Assembly: GCA_041601945.1 (NCBI GenBank)
Contig: JBFIHG010000002.1
Span: 1 to 64,000 of the forward strand
Source of the DNA: JBFJKD01 sp041601945
GTDB taxonomy: Bacteria > Pseudomonadota > Gammaproteobacteria > Pseudomonadales > Porticoccaceae
DNA: 64,000 bases
Direction of reading: 5' to 3'
This document shows, one piece after another, positions 53,712 through 62,130 of the stretch. Under the pieces are notes generated by a model that saw only the letters and a list, made by a program, of their open reading frames with translations, was not told the origin of the DNA and searched no databases. How positions within the stretch are numbered: the first letter of the stretch is position 1; every line of letters starts with the position of its first letter. A program made the translations under genes and the position numbers.

Positions 53712-54209
53712 CTAGTGGGGCTGCCAGCAAAAAGGTATCGCCCACAGTTTTTGGCGTGCCTGGTCGTAGTCTCGCCAGAGACGAGCGTAGGTTTGCCGGA
53801 GCAACGGATGGCGCTCCTCACCCGCGATATCCGCCAGAGGTAACAGGACAAATGCATTTTCCACAATTTCCGGGCGTGGTAATTGCACGCCGTCGACTTC
53901 TCCAAAAGCGTCCCCATGGGTAAGAATATCAATATCCAGCGTGCGCGCACTGAATCGCGGCCCACTACGATTGCGCTGGTTGGCCTCCTCGATATCCCGC
54001 AGCACCTGCGTTAGCGCGGCGACTGACAACTGCGTGTCAAACCCCGCCACCAGGTTATAGAAATTGTCCCCGGTAAAACCTACGGATTCACTTTCGTAGA
54101 CTGGCGATAATGTTAATGGCGCGAAGCACTCATGCAGCGCGTCGAGACAGGCATTAATGTGCTGCGTGCGGTTTATGTTGCTACCGATGCTGACATAGAC
54201 GCGGGTCAT
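53712..54209 (-). CDS. folK: 6-hydroxymethyl-dihydropterin pyrophosphokinase
   Basis: Folate synthesis kinase, 165 residues. VYVSIGSNI at the start, YESESVGFTGDNFYN and the signature RSGPRFSARTLDIDIL followed by LPRPEIVENAFVLLPL are the standard HPPK motifs. Its ATG overlaps the end of folB by four bases on the same strand, so the two consecutive pathway steps are coupled. Confidence 0.95.
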   Translation of the reverse strand: MTRVYVSIGSNINRTQHINACLDALHECFAPLTLSPVYESESVGFTGDNFYNLVAGFDTQLSVAALTQVLRDIEEANQRNRSGPRFSARTLDIDILTHGDAFGEVDGVQLPRPEIVENAFVLLPLADIAGEERHPLLRQTYARLWRDYDQARQKLWAIPFCWQPH

Positions 54210-54565
54210 TGCGGGCGAGTACCCCGTTCAATCACGATACCCACGTCCCGCGAACCGCGCAGCGCGCCCGGCTTACTCAGCCGCAAGCGCACCCAGGGCA
54301 CCTGGAACTCGGACAGGACAATTGCGGTGATCTCCTCGGCGAGGCGCTCCACTAACAGGCATTCGCTGGCTTCCACAAACGCAATCAAGCGCTTGGCCAC
54401 GGCCTTATAGTTGAGGGCGTATTGAATATCATCGGTTTGCGCGGCGCGCGCAATATCGGCGGCCATATCCAGATCCAGGGAGATAGTCTGGCGCACCTCC
54501 CGCTCCCAGTCGTAGATACCAATAATGGTGTCGATCCGCAGATCGCGAATATACACAATATCCAT
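54206..54565 (-). CDS. folB: Dihydroneopterin aldolase
   Basis: Produces the substrate of FolK; 119 residues. IRDLRIDTIIGIYDWEREVRQ, DDIQYALNYKAVAKR, and SECLLVERLAEEI contain the active-site residues of FolB. The second of two adjacent ATGs is chosen, five bases after AGGAG. It overlaps the tsaD stop and is followed by folK. Confidence 0.94.
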   Translation of the reverse strand: MDIVYIRDLRIDTIIGIYDWEREVRQTISLDLDMAADIARAAQTDDIQYALNYKAVAKRLIAFVEASECLLVERLAEEITAIVLSEFQVPWVRLRLSKPGALRGSRDVGIVIERGTRPQ

Positions 54566-54567
54566 CA

Positions 54568-55668
54568 TTACTCCTGTGTGTTACCGGCAAATGATCCTGC
54601 CGGTCCGGCAGCGTCGGTCGACAGATCACGCTCCCGGTTATGCAGCGCAGGCAGGGTATCCATGGGCCAACGCGGCACCGCGCGAATTGTCAGGTCGTCC
54701 GCCTGACCGGCCAGCAGTCGCTGGCAACCTGCATAGGCGATCATCGCGCCATTATCAGTACAAAAACGCAGTCGCGCGTAATATGCCTGCGCGCCAAGCT
54801 TGGCCAGCTCCACCTCCAGACGCTCCCGCAAACGCTGATTGGCCGATACACCACCGGCTACCACCAGGGTGTGTAAGCCCGTTTCCATCACCGCGCGACG
54901 GCATTTAATCGCCAGGGTATCCACCACCGCTTCCTGAAATGCACAGGCAATATCGGCCATGGTTTGCTGGTCAGGCAGCACATCGTCGCCCCTGTGGGCC
55001 GCAATGGTATTCAGCGTGTAGGTTTTCAATCCGGAAAAGCTGAAATCCAGCCCCGGGCGATCGGTCATGGGGCGGGGAAACCTGAACCGCGTCACATCGC
55101 CACGCTCGGCCAGACGCGCAATGTGTGGCCCGCCGGGATAATCCAGGTCCAGCATCTTGGCGGCCTTGTCAAACGCTTCGCCCGCAGCATCGTCCTGGGA
55201 TTCCCCCAGAATTTGATACTCCCCAATCCCGGCGACTTTGACCAGCTGGGTATGCCCGCCAGATACCAGCAGGGCGATAAACGGAAATTGCGGCGGATTT
55301 TCCTCCAGCATCGGCGCCAGCAGGTGCCCTTCCATATGATGCACCCCCACTGCTGGGACGCCCCAGGCATAGGCGAGAGAACGGCCCAGGGAGGCACCCA
55401 CCAACAGCGCGCCCACCAGGCCGGGGCCCGCGGTATAGGCAATGCCACCGATATCCGCTGGCTGGGAACCCGACTCCGCCAGTACTTTGCGGATCATCGG
55501 CAGTAATTTGCGCACGTGGTCGCGAGAGGCGAGTTCCGGCACCACACCACCGTACTCGGCGTGAATTCCGATCTGACTGTACAACGCATCCGCCAGCAGT
55601 CCCCGTTCGTGATCGTAAACGGCTACCCCCGTTTCATCGCAGGATGTTTCGATGCCTAAAACGCGCAT
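54568..55668 (-). CDS. tsaD: tRNA N6-adenosine threonylcarbamoyltransferase TsaD
   Basis: Catalytic subunit of t6A synthesis; 366 residues, slightly longer than usual because of a C-terminal tail of about 25 residues. GIETSCDETGVAVYD, the metal-binding VHHMEGH, LLVSGGHTQLV, and CTDNGAMIAYAG are the ASKHA/TsaD motifs. tsaE is also in this window. It is divergent from rpsU, the widespread tsaD/rpsU arrangement, and leads into folB-folK. Confidence 0.96.
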   Translation of the reverse strand: MRVLGIETSCDETGVAVYDHERGLLADALYSQIGIHAEYGGVVPELASRDHVRKLLPMIRKVLAESGSQPADIGGIAYTAGPGLVGALLVGASLGRSLAYAWGVPAVGVHHMEGHLLAPMLEENPPQFPFIALLVSGGHTQLVKVAGIGEYQILGESQDDAAGEAFDKAAKMLDLDYPGGPHIARLAERGDVTRFRFPRPMTDRPGLDFSFSGLKTYTLNTIAAHRGDDVLPDQQTMADIACAFQEAVVDTLAIKCRRAVMETGLHTLVVAGGVSANQRLRERLEVELAKLGAQAYYARLRFCTDNGAMIAYAGCQRLLAGQADDLTIRAVPRWPMDTLPALHNRERDLSTDAAGPAGSFAGNTQE

Positions 55669-55792
55669 TTCGTGTCCAAATTGGTGGGTGAACAGGTGCA
55701 GAACCGGTGCAGGGTGCGATGATAAGGGTGTTAAGCGGTTAAAACCACTCCAATTTCAGCGAGTTATCTACTTCCAACCGGGTAAAAATCTT

Positions 55793-55821
55793 TTGCAACT
55801 GGGCCTCAGCGCGTTTAGAAT
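55793..55821 (+). promoter_or_regulatory. Predicted sigma70 promoter of rpsU
   Basis: TTGCAA, 17 bp, TAGAAT. Expected start near 55828, giving a leader of about 60 nt; this would be the head promoter of the rpsU-yqeY-dnaG-rpoD unit. Confidence 0.55.
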
Positions 55822-55887
55822 ACGCGACCCTGAGACCGGCCGTCAGTGGGACGCCGAATTTTAACCACCCAATGGGATAGAGGATTC

Positions 55888-56103
55888 ATGCCTTCAGTAC
55901 GCTTAAAAGAAAACGAGCCATTTGATATTGCACTGCGCCGCTTCAAACGTTCCTGCGAAAAAGCGGGCGTTCTCGCCGAAGTACGCCGCCGCGAGTTTTA
56001 CGAAAAGCCGACCTGGAGCCGCAAGCGCAAGGCCGCAGCAGCCGTTAAGCGTCATGCCAAAAAAGTACAGCGCGAAACCCGTAAATTTGTCCGTCTGTAT
56101 TAA
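55888..56103 (+). CDS. rpsU: 30S ribosomal protein S21
   Basis: 71 residues, very basic: PSVRLKENEPFDIALRRFKR, CEKAGVLAEVRRREFYEKPT and a Lys/Arg-rich end. The ATG giving MPSVRLKENE is the family start and follows a GAGG site; 14 further open codons upstream are leader. First gene of the macromolecular-synthesis cluster leading to dnaG and rpoD. Confidence 0.98.
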   Translation: MPSVRLKENEPFDIALRRFKRSCEKAGVLAEVRRREFYEKPTWSRKRKAAAAVKRHAKKVQRETRKFVRLY

Positions 56104-56144
56104 CCTGCGGCGCAACCTGCCGCGTCGCCGACATTAACGTTGTC

Positions 56145-56180
56145 CGGTGTTACCCCGCGAGTTCTATGCCGGTAACACCG
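56145..56180 (+). repeat. Inverted repeat between rpsU and yqeY
   Basis: CGGTGTTACC and GGTAACACCG, a perfect 10-bp stem with a 16-nt loop. No T tract. It could be an attenuator or processing site that makes rpsU mRNA more abundant than dnaG/rpoD mRNA, as known for the E. coli operon. Confidence 0.6.
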
Positions 56181-56227
56181 CTGTCGGTAGCGATAATTAG
56201 TTTTTCACCAGCACAGAGACACTGGCC

Positions 56228-56683
56228 ATGAGCGGCAGTCTGCTTAAAACCCGCCTCAGCGACGCCATGAAAGAAGCGATGCGCGCCAGGGATAAAGCCC
56301 GACTCGGCGCCATCCGTTTGATTCTGGCGGATATCCAGCGTATTGAAGTGGACGAGCGCTGCTCCGTCGACGACACGCGCATCCTTGCCATTCTCGACAA
56401 GATGACCAAGCAACGTCGCGACGCCATGCAACAATTTGTGGCGGCCGAGCGCCACGATCTTGCGGCTCAGGAGCAGTTCGAGCTCGACCTGATCGCCGAA
56501 TTTTTACCCGCCGCCCTCTCCGCCCCCGAGCTCGACACCCTGATCAGCCAGGCCGTCGCGGCCAGTGGTGCCGAATCCGTGCGCGACATGGGTAAGGTTA
56601 TGGCCATTCTCAAACCCCAGGTGCAGGGCCGCGCCGACATGGGCGCCGTCAGCCAGCGCATCAAAGCCCTCCTCGCCGAATAG
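56228..56683 (+). CDS. GatB/YqeY domain protein
   Basis: A 151-residue YqeY protein: MKEAMRARDKARLGAIRLIL, followed by a middle helix bundle and the C-terminal tRNA-binding-like part with DMGKVMAILKPQVQGRADMG. YqeY resembles the tail of GatB; its role is not settled. Its place between rpsU and dnaG is common in gammaproteobacteria. Confidence 0.92.
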   Translation: MSGSLLKTRLSDAMKEAMRARDKARLGAIRLILADIQRIEVDERCSVDDTRILAILDKMTKQRRDAMQQFVAAERHDLAAQEQFELDLIAEFLPAALSAPELDTLISQAVAASGAESVRDMGKVMAILKPQVQGRADMGAVSQRIKALLAE

Positions 56684-56815
56684 GCCAACACCGCGGGCCA
56701 CTTAACGGCCAATCTTTTGCGAATAGCCTAAACTTTACCAAAGAGACTAAACAGTGCACCAGCGGCGTGCTTCAATACTCCGTATCTTCCCGCAAGCTTA
56801 GACCGCGAGCCCTGC

Positions 56816-58783
56816 ATGGCTGAACGCATCCCGCAAGCTTTTATCGACGACCTGCTGGATCGTGTCGATATCGTGGATATCGTCGGCTCACGGCTGGATC
56901 TGCGCAAATCCGGCAAAAATTATTCGGCACGTTGCCCATTCCACGACGAAAAGACCCCCTCCTTCTCCGTCAGCCCGGACAAACAGTTCTTCTACTGCTT
57001 TGGCTGCGGCGCCGGCGGCAACGCCATCGGCTTCGTGATGGACTACGACCGCATTGGCTTCCCCGACGCGGTTGAGTCGCTGGCCCATCGGGCAGGCATG
57101 CAAGTGCCCAAAACCACCAACCGCGACAGCGGTCGCGACCAGCACCGCAAGCTGCTGTATCAAATTCTTGAGCAGACCGACCACTACTACCGCCAGCAAT
57201 TGCGCCAGCACTCGGCGGCCAAAACCTGTATCGACTACCTCAAGCAACGGGGCCTGTCCGGCGAAATCGCGCAACGCTTTGGCCTTGGCTTCGCCCCACC
57301 CGGCTGGGACAACTTGTTGCACGCCCTCGGTAACGACGAAAGCCGCATCGGACTACTTAAAGAAGCCGGCATGCTGGCGGAAAAGGAGGAGAACAATCGT
57401 GTCTACGACCGTTTCCGGCAACGCATTATGTTCCCGATTCGCGATACGCGCGGCCGTACCATCGGCTTCGGTGGACGTGTACTGGGGGACGATAAACCCA
57501 AATACCTCAACTCGCCGGAAACGCCGCTGTTTCACAAGGGCCGCGAACTCTACGGCCTGTACGAGGCGCACCGCAGCCTGCGGGAAATCCCCAAACTGCT
57601 ACTGGTGGAAGGTTATATGGACGTGGTGGCCCTCGCCCAACACGGCGTGCACAACGCCGTAGCCACTCTTGGCACCGCAGCGACTGTCGAGCAACTCGAC
57701 AAATTGTTCCGCTACACCAGCGAAGTGGTCTTTTGTTTCGATGGCGACGACGCTGGGCGCAAGGCGGCAGTACGCGCCCTGGATACCGTGTTACCTATTA
57801 TGAATGACGGGCGCAGCGCAAAATTTCTGTTCCTTGACGAAGGCGAAGATCCCGATTCCGTGATCCGCAGCATCGGTCGGGATGCATTTCTCGCACTGAT
57901 AGAGGGCGCCGCTCCGTTGTCGCAGTTCCTGTTCACCTCCGTGAGCGCCGGACTCAACCTGGAAACCCCCGACGATCGCGCGCGCCTCAGTACACTGGCC
58001 GGACCGCTGATACAGCGCCTGCCCAACGGTGTCTTTCGCCAGCTGCTGATTAAACAACTCGCCGAACGCACCGGCATGGAGGTCGAAGCGCTTGGTATAA
58101 TTATGGCGCCACCCGATCCGCCGCCACCGGCCTGGGAGGACGATCATTGGCAGGGCGCCACACCGGATGATAGCGACATGTCGGGCTATGCGGACGCTCC
58201 CCCGCCCTATCAGGTCATCGCCAGAAGGCCTCACCAGCCCCTGTTGCGCGCGCCGTTTCGCCCCCTCGCCAAGCGCGTGAAACTGCCGCCGGTACAACGC
58301 CTGATCGCCATCCTGGTCCACGAACCTAGCCTGCTCACCAGCGTGGATGATATCGAACCGTTGCGTCTGCTGGAGATGGAGGGCATGTCCATGCTGACTG
58401 CCCTGGTGGGGGTGTTACGCGACAACCCCGAGTACACCCTGAACCATATTCTCGGCTACTGGCGCGGCGTCTATGGTCAGGAACAGGGGGAATTACTGGC
58501 ACATATCGCCGCCACCGACCTGGCGCAGGCCCCGGATCGAACCGCGGAAGAAAGGCGCCGCGAGCTGACTGACATTCTGGCGCGACTGACCCGCGACGCG
58601 CGGCGCGCCGAACCACCAGAGGCCCAACTACAACACCTGCTTAACAAGGGCATCCTCGACGCAGAAGACCGTAAACAAGCCTTCGCCATCTGGCACACGC
58701 TGTCCGAAAGTGAACCGGAGCACGAGTCGATACTCAAAATAAAACAACTTCTCGCCAATAACGGGCAGGAGACAATCGGATAG
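56816..58783 (+). CDS. dnaG: DNA primase
   Basis: Makes RNA primers at the replication fork; 655 residues. The CHC2 zinc ribbon is C40, H43, C61 and C64. The TOPRIM core has LLVEGYMDVVAL and the acidic FDGDDAGRKAA. A Pro-rich linker (near PPDPPPPAW) leads to the DnaB-interacting C-terminal helices. It sits between yqeY and rpoD. Confidence 0.97.
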   Translation: MAERIPQAFIDDLLDRVDIVDIVGSRLDLRKSGKNYSARCPFHDEKTPSFSVSPDKQFFYCFGCGAGGNAIGFVMDYDRIGFPDAVESLAHRAGMQVPKTTNRDSGRDQHRKLLYQILEQTDHYYRQQLRQHSAAKTCIDYLKQRGLSGEIAQRFGLGFAPPGWDNLLHALGNDESRIGLLKEAGMLAEKEENNRVYDRFRQRIMFPIRDTRGRTIGFGGRVLGDDKPKYLNSPETPLFHKGRELYGLYEAHRSLREIPKLLLVEGYMDVVALAQHGVHNAVATLGTAATVEQLDKLFRYTSEVVFCFDGDDAGRKAAVRALDTVLPIMNDGRSAKFLFLDEGEDPDSVIRSIGRDAFLALIEGAAPLSQFLFTSVSAGLNLETPDDRARLSTLAGPLIQRLPNGVFRQLLIKQLAERTGMEVEALGIIMAPPDPPPPAWEDDHWQGATPDDSDMSGYADAPPPYQVIARRPHQPLLRAPFRPLAKRVKLPPVQRLIAILVHEPSLLTSVDDIEPLRLLEMEGMSMLTALVGVLRDNPEYTLNHILGYWRGVYGQEQGELLAHIAATDLAQAPDRTAEERRRELTDILARLTRDARRAEPPEAQLQHLLNKGILDAEDRKQAFAIWHTLSESEPEHESILKIKQLLANNGQETIG

Positions 58784-58803
58784 CGACAAGTGCTTGTTTT
58801 ATT

Positions 58804-58832
58804 GGGACACGCCCCCATTTATTCGCTATAAT
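58804..58832 (+). promoter_or_regulatory. Predicted internal sigma70 promoter of rpoD
   Basis: GGGACA, 17 bp, TATAAT (perfect -10). Expected start near 58839. A GCGCGC-TTATTT-GCGCGC hairpin (58834-58851) lies at that start. It could give rpoD transcripts independent of dnaG. Confidence 0.55.
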
Positions 58833-58885
58833 CGCGCGCTTATTTGCGCGCCCTCACCCAGCCCCACCCAGACGATGAGATTTCT

Positions 58886-60751
58886 ATGAGCGATGCCACC
58901 CAGCAACAGTCGCGGATCAAGGAACTAATTACCAAAGGCCGCGAACAGGGGTTTCTGACCTACGCCGAAGTGAACGACCACCTGCCGGAAGACATTTCCG
59001 ATCCAGATCAGGTCGAAGACATTATTCAAATGATCAACGACATGGGGATTAGCGTCTTTGAGACCGCGCCCGATGCCGACACTCTGTTAATTACCTCCGG
59101 CGACAACACCGCCGATGAAATTGCCGCTGCCGAGGCGGCGGCGGCCCTCGCCGCCGTGGAAACCGAGCAACACCGCACCACCGACCCGGTACGCATGTAT
59201 ATGCGCGAAATGGGCTCCGTGGAACTCCTCACCCGGGAAGGTGAAATCGCCATCGCCAAACGTATCGAGGAAGGCATTCGCGAAATCATGTCCGCCCTCT
59301 CCGAATGGCCCACGGCGGTTGACCAGATTCTTGCCGAATACGCACTGGTAGCCACCGGCGAGCGCAATCTGACGGATATTATTTCCGGCTACCTGAATCC
59401 GGTTGAAAACGTACCATCCGCCCTCGAACAGAGCATTCTGAAAAATCTTCAGGAAAACGAAAAGAAAAACAAAGACGACAGCGACGACGACAGCGACGAC
59501 GATAGCGATGACGACGATTCGAGCAGCGACAACGATGGCGGTCTCGACGTCGAAGAGGCCGTGCGCCGCTTTGACGCCATCAGCAAACAGAACGAAAAAA
59601 CCAAACGGTCACTGGCCCGCCAGGGTCGCAACCACAAAACTACGCAGAAGAATCTCGAAGAGCTCGGCCAGCTGTTCAAATACCTGAAGCTGCCGCCGCG
59701 CCAGTTCGACCCGCTGATCGTGGATGTACGTCGCGCCCTGGACAAAATCCGCGTACAGGAGCGGGCCATCATGGCCCTGTGCGTGCGCCAGGCGAAAATG
59801 CCGCGCGAAGACTTTATCGAAAGCTTCCCCGGCAACGAAAGCAACGACAAATGGATTAGCAATCTGGCGCGCCGTAAAAAGCCCTACGCCGCTCAGATCA
59901 AACTGATGCAGGAAGACGTGCAACGCCATCAGCAAAAATTGTTGGTCATTGAAGAAGAATGCAGCCTGACCGTCACCCAGATCAAGGATATCAACCGGCG
60001 TATGTCCATCGGCGAAGCCAAAGCGCGCCGCGCCAAAAAGGAAATGGTCGAGGCCAACCTGCGCCTGGTGATTTCCATCGCTAAAAAATACACCAACCGC
60101 GGCCTGCAGTTCCTCGATCTTATTCAGGAAGGCAATATTGGTCTGATGAAAGCCGTGGACAAATTTGAATATCGGCGCGGCTACAAATTCTCCACCTACG
60201 CCACCTGGTGGATTCGCCAGGCCATCACCCGCTCCATCGCGGATCAGGCGCGCACCATTCGTATTCCGGTGCATATGATCGAGACCATCAACAAACTTAA
60301 CCGCATCTCTCGACAAATGGTTCAGGAAATGGGTCGCGAACCCACCCCAGAAGAGCTGGGTGTACGTATGGAGTTACCGGAGGACAAAATACGTAAAGTC
60401 CTTAAAATCGCCAAGGAACCCATTTCCATGGAAACCCCTATCGGCGACGACGAAGACTCCCATCTGGGGGACTTTATCGAGGACGTCAACGCCGACTCCC
60501 CGGTCAACGCAGCCACCCAGGAAAGCCTGACCGAAGCGACCCGCGAAGTGCTTAACGGCCTTACCGCGCGGGAAGCCAAAGTACTGCGCATGCGCTTTGG
60601 CATCGACATGAACACCGACCATACCCTGGAAGAAGTCGGCAAGCAGTTTGACGTCACCCGCGAGCGTATTCGCCAGATTGAAGCCAAGGCCTTGCGCAAA
60701 CTGCGCCACCCCAGCCGCTCCGATCATATGCGCAGCTTTCTCGACGAATAA
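58886..60751 (+). CDS. rpoD: RNA polymerase sigma factor RpoD (sigma70)
   Basis: Primary sigma factor; 621 residues. Region 1.1 starts QQQSRIKELITKGREQGFLT; the non-conserved region holds an unusually acidic run of Asp/Ser (about residues 197-218); region 2 has LDLIQEGNIGLMKAVDKFEY and YKFSTYATWWIRQAITR; region 4 ends VTRERIRQIEAKALRKLR. Start at ATG before SDATQQQ; the frame is open 14 codons upstream. A GC-rich terminator follows. Confidence 0.98.
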   Translation: MSDATQQQSRIKELITKGREQGFLTYAEVNDHLPEDISDPDQVEDIIQMINDMGISVFETAPDADTLLITSGDNTADEIAAAEAAAALAAVETEQHRTTDPVRMYMREMGSVELLTREGEIAIAKRIEEGIREIMSALSEWPTAVDQILAEYALVATGERNLTDIISGYLNPVENVPSALEQSILKNLQENEKKNKDDSDDDSDDDSDDDDSSSDNDGGLDVEEAVRRFDAISKQNEKTKRSLARQGRNHKTTQKNLEELGQLFKYLKLPPRQFDPLIVDVRRALDKIRVQERAIMALCVRQAKMPREDFIESFPGNESNDKWISNLARRKKPYAAQIKLMQEDVQRHQQKLLVIEEECSLTVTQIKDINRRMSIGEAKARRAKKEMVEANLRLVISIAKKYTNRGLQFLDLIQEGNIGLMKAVDKFEYRRGYKFSTYATWWIRQAITRSIADQARTIRIPVHMIETINKLNRISRQMVQEMGREPTPEELGVRMELPEDKIRKVLKIAKEPISMETPIGDDEDSHLGDFIEDVNADSPVNAATQESLTEATREVLNGLTAREAKVLRMRFGIDMNTDHTLEEVGKQFDVTRERIRQIEAKALRKLRHPSRSDHMRSFLDE

Positions 60752-60806
60752 ACCGTTAGCGGCGCACACAGCACAGCTGGTGAACTACCCCCGAGCCTTT
60801 TATAAT

Positions 60807-60836
60807 GCCGCCCCTGGTGCCAGGGCGGCGGGTTTT
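60807..60836 (+). terminator. Rho-independent terminator after rpoD
   Basis: GCCGCCCCTGG and CCAGGGCGGC pair with one bulged C, followed by a short GGGTTTT. Lies 55 bp after the rpoD stop. Confidence 0.7.
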
Positions 60837-60874
60837 AACGCAATATCCGCGGATCGACCGGAGCTGCCGTTGAA

Positions 60875-61002
60875 TTTTTGCTGCCAGGCAAGGAGCCGCG
60901 CAGCAAGATGAGGGAGCATACATAAAGTATGTGACGGAAGATTGCGAGCAGAGCCTGCCCCGCGATGCGTTTTGGGCATGCGACACAGCATCGCAGCAAA
61001 AA
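60875..61002. repeat. Structured 128-bp element bounded by perfect inverted repeats, upstream of a tRNA gene
   Basis: TTTTTGCTGC at the left end and GCAGCAAAAA at the right end are exact complements. Inside are CATAC-ATAAA-GTATG and GCGATGC...GCATCGC stems, so the whole can fold into a branched structure. It has no believable protein. It resembles short dispersed elements I associate with marine gammaproteobacterial and Pseudomonas intergenic regions; this resemblance is from memory. It ends 11 bp before the tRNA. Confidence 0.6.
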
Positions 61003-61013
61003 GACAAGTTTAA

Positions 61014-61090
61014 GGGCCCATAGCTCAGTTGGTTAGAGCAGTCGACTCATAATCGATTGGTCCCAGGTTCAAGTCCTGGTGGGCCCACCA
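61014..61090 (+). tRNA. tRNA with CAU anticodon, probably tRNA-Ile2 (lysidine-modified)
   Basis: A complete 77-nt cloverleaf with encoded CCA: acceptor GGGCCCA/TGGGCCC, D arm GCTC...GAGC, anticodon stem GTCGA/TCGAT, loop CTCATAA with CAT at 61048-61050, T arm CCAGG-TTCAAGT-CCTGG. A CAU anticodon can be initiator Met, elongator Met or Ile2. The body matches E. coli ileX best as I recall it (GACTCATAATCG followed by TTGGTC), and the C-A mismatch at the acceptor end of initiators is absent. Elongator Met is the alternative. Confidence 0.85.
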
Positions 61091-61176
61091 ATTAATCCAT
61101 CATCTCAAAACCCTATAACGCAACGAGCACCCAACCCTCCAATTTGCTCGATGTATCTGTCAGTCACGTGCATAAA

Positions 61177-61905
61177 TTAAGCCCCCAGCGCATCGGCAAG
61201 CGCCCTCAGTAATTTGCCACCATCGCCGCGCCACGCGCTACCGTGCATGCAGGCCAGGGTTTTCGGTTCAGTGGCGGCGAGACGTTCGAGCATAGCGCGG
61301 GTGTTGGGCGCGTGGGAGTAGTAGTCCATCTGTTTGCGAAACACTTCGCTGGGACCCAGAATGTCGCCTTCTGTGACGGCGGGCAGGTCGGTGCCGCTCT
61401 GGGTGAACAGATCGCCGCACATCAAGGTTTTGGTGGTTTCCTCAAACAGGTAACCACATTCCCAGCCGTGGGGAAGGTGGGGGGTATCGAACCAGCGCAC
61501 GCTGTGGCTGCCCAGCGACACCAGCTCGCCGTCCTCGAGAGTCCGCGGGGGACGCTCGGCAATATCGTTAATCGACGTCATGCCCGCCACCCGACTACAC
61601 AGGGCCACCGACTGCGGCGCTGCCGCAAGCCATTCGTTAAGCGAACCGCACTCGTCCCCTTCCACGTGGGAAAATGCGATATAGCGCAGGCTTTCCACCG
61701 GTAGCACGGTGGCTACGGCCTCGCTAATCAATGGGAACATCTGCCGCGGCCCGGTGTGAAACAGCAGGGGCTCGTCGCTGGCAATCAGATACTGGTTAAA
61801 CGAAAACCCCACGCCATTTGGAAAGGACAGGGGCGTGTTGATGCGATAAATTCCGTTGGTGACTTCGTGGACGTTGGTGCCGGACTGCTGGTTGGTAATG
61901 GTCAT
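61177..61905 (-). CDS. Stand-alone diiron metallo-beta-lactamase (ODP/FprA-like) protein
   Basis: A 242-residue MBL-fold protein. SHVEGDECGSLNEWL is the H-x-E-x-D motif of the flavodiiron (ODP) branch rather than HxHxDH hydrolases. Further ligands are in FDTPHLPHGWE, LMCGDLFTQSG and ACMHGSAWRG, so a diiron centre looks complete. No flavodoxin or rubredoxin domain follows, unlike full flavodiiron proteins. It may bind or reduce O2 or NO with a separate electron donor, or act as a sensor. AAGAGGC precedes the ATG. It stands alone. Confidence 0.82.
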   Translation of the reverse strand: MTITNQQSGTNVHEVTNGIYRINTPLSFPNGVGFSFNQYLIASDEPLLFHTGPRQMFPLISEAVATVLPVESLRYIAFSHVEGDECGSLNEWLAAAPQSVALCSRVAGMTSINDIAERPPRTLEDGELVSLGSHSVRWFDTPHLPHGWECGYLFEETTKTLMCGDLFTQSGTDLPAVTEGDILGPSEVFRKQMDYYSHAPNTRAMLERLAATEPKTLACMHGSAWRGDGGKLLRALADALGA

Positions 61906-62130
61906 TATTATTGCCTCTTGTATGACGATTTACCTAAGATAGTACCAAACAGGTTTGATTGCATACACTTTTGTACCCCTCCCCTGTCGCAGCGCATGGG
62001 TGTTTGGCGAGGTGTATGGCGCCCAATATCAGCCCGCACCCCATTAGTGCACTTCAATTTATCAACTTAGGTTGTGCACTCGGTGCACCCAGCCGGTAAA
62101 ATGGCCCCGGATGCAACCTACGAGTAGCGT

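Noticed and set aside
59609..60316. 235-codon antisense open frame inside rpoD, and similar long antisense frames in hflK, mutL, uvrA and tsaD
   Set aside because: All are shadows of GC-rich genes; no similarity, ribosome sites or gaps in the sense gene support them.
60756..61007. 83-codon minus-strand open frame over the repeat before the tRNA
   Set aside because: Cys/Ala/Arg-rich translation across a terminator and inverted repeats; no ribosome site. Better explained as a structured repeat.
62047..62092. Three GTGCAC hexamers before galE as an NtrC site
   Set aside because: Spacing (GCAC-TCG-GTGC) does not fit the NtrC consensus, and no sigma54 promoter is visible.
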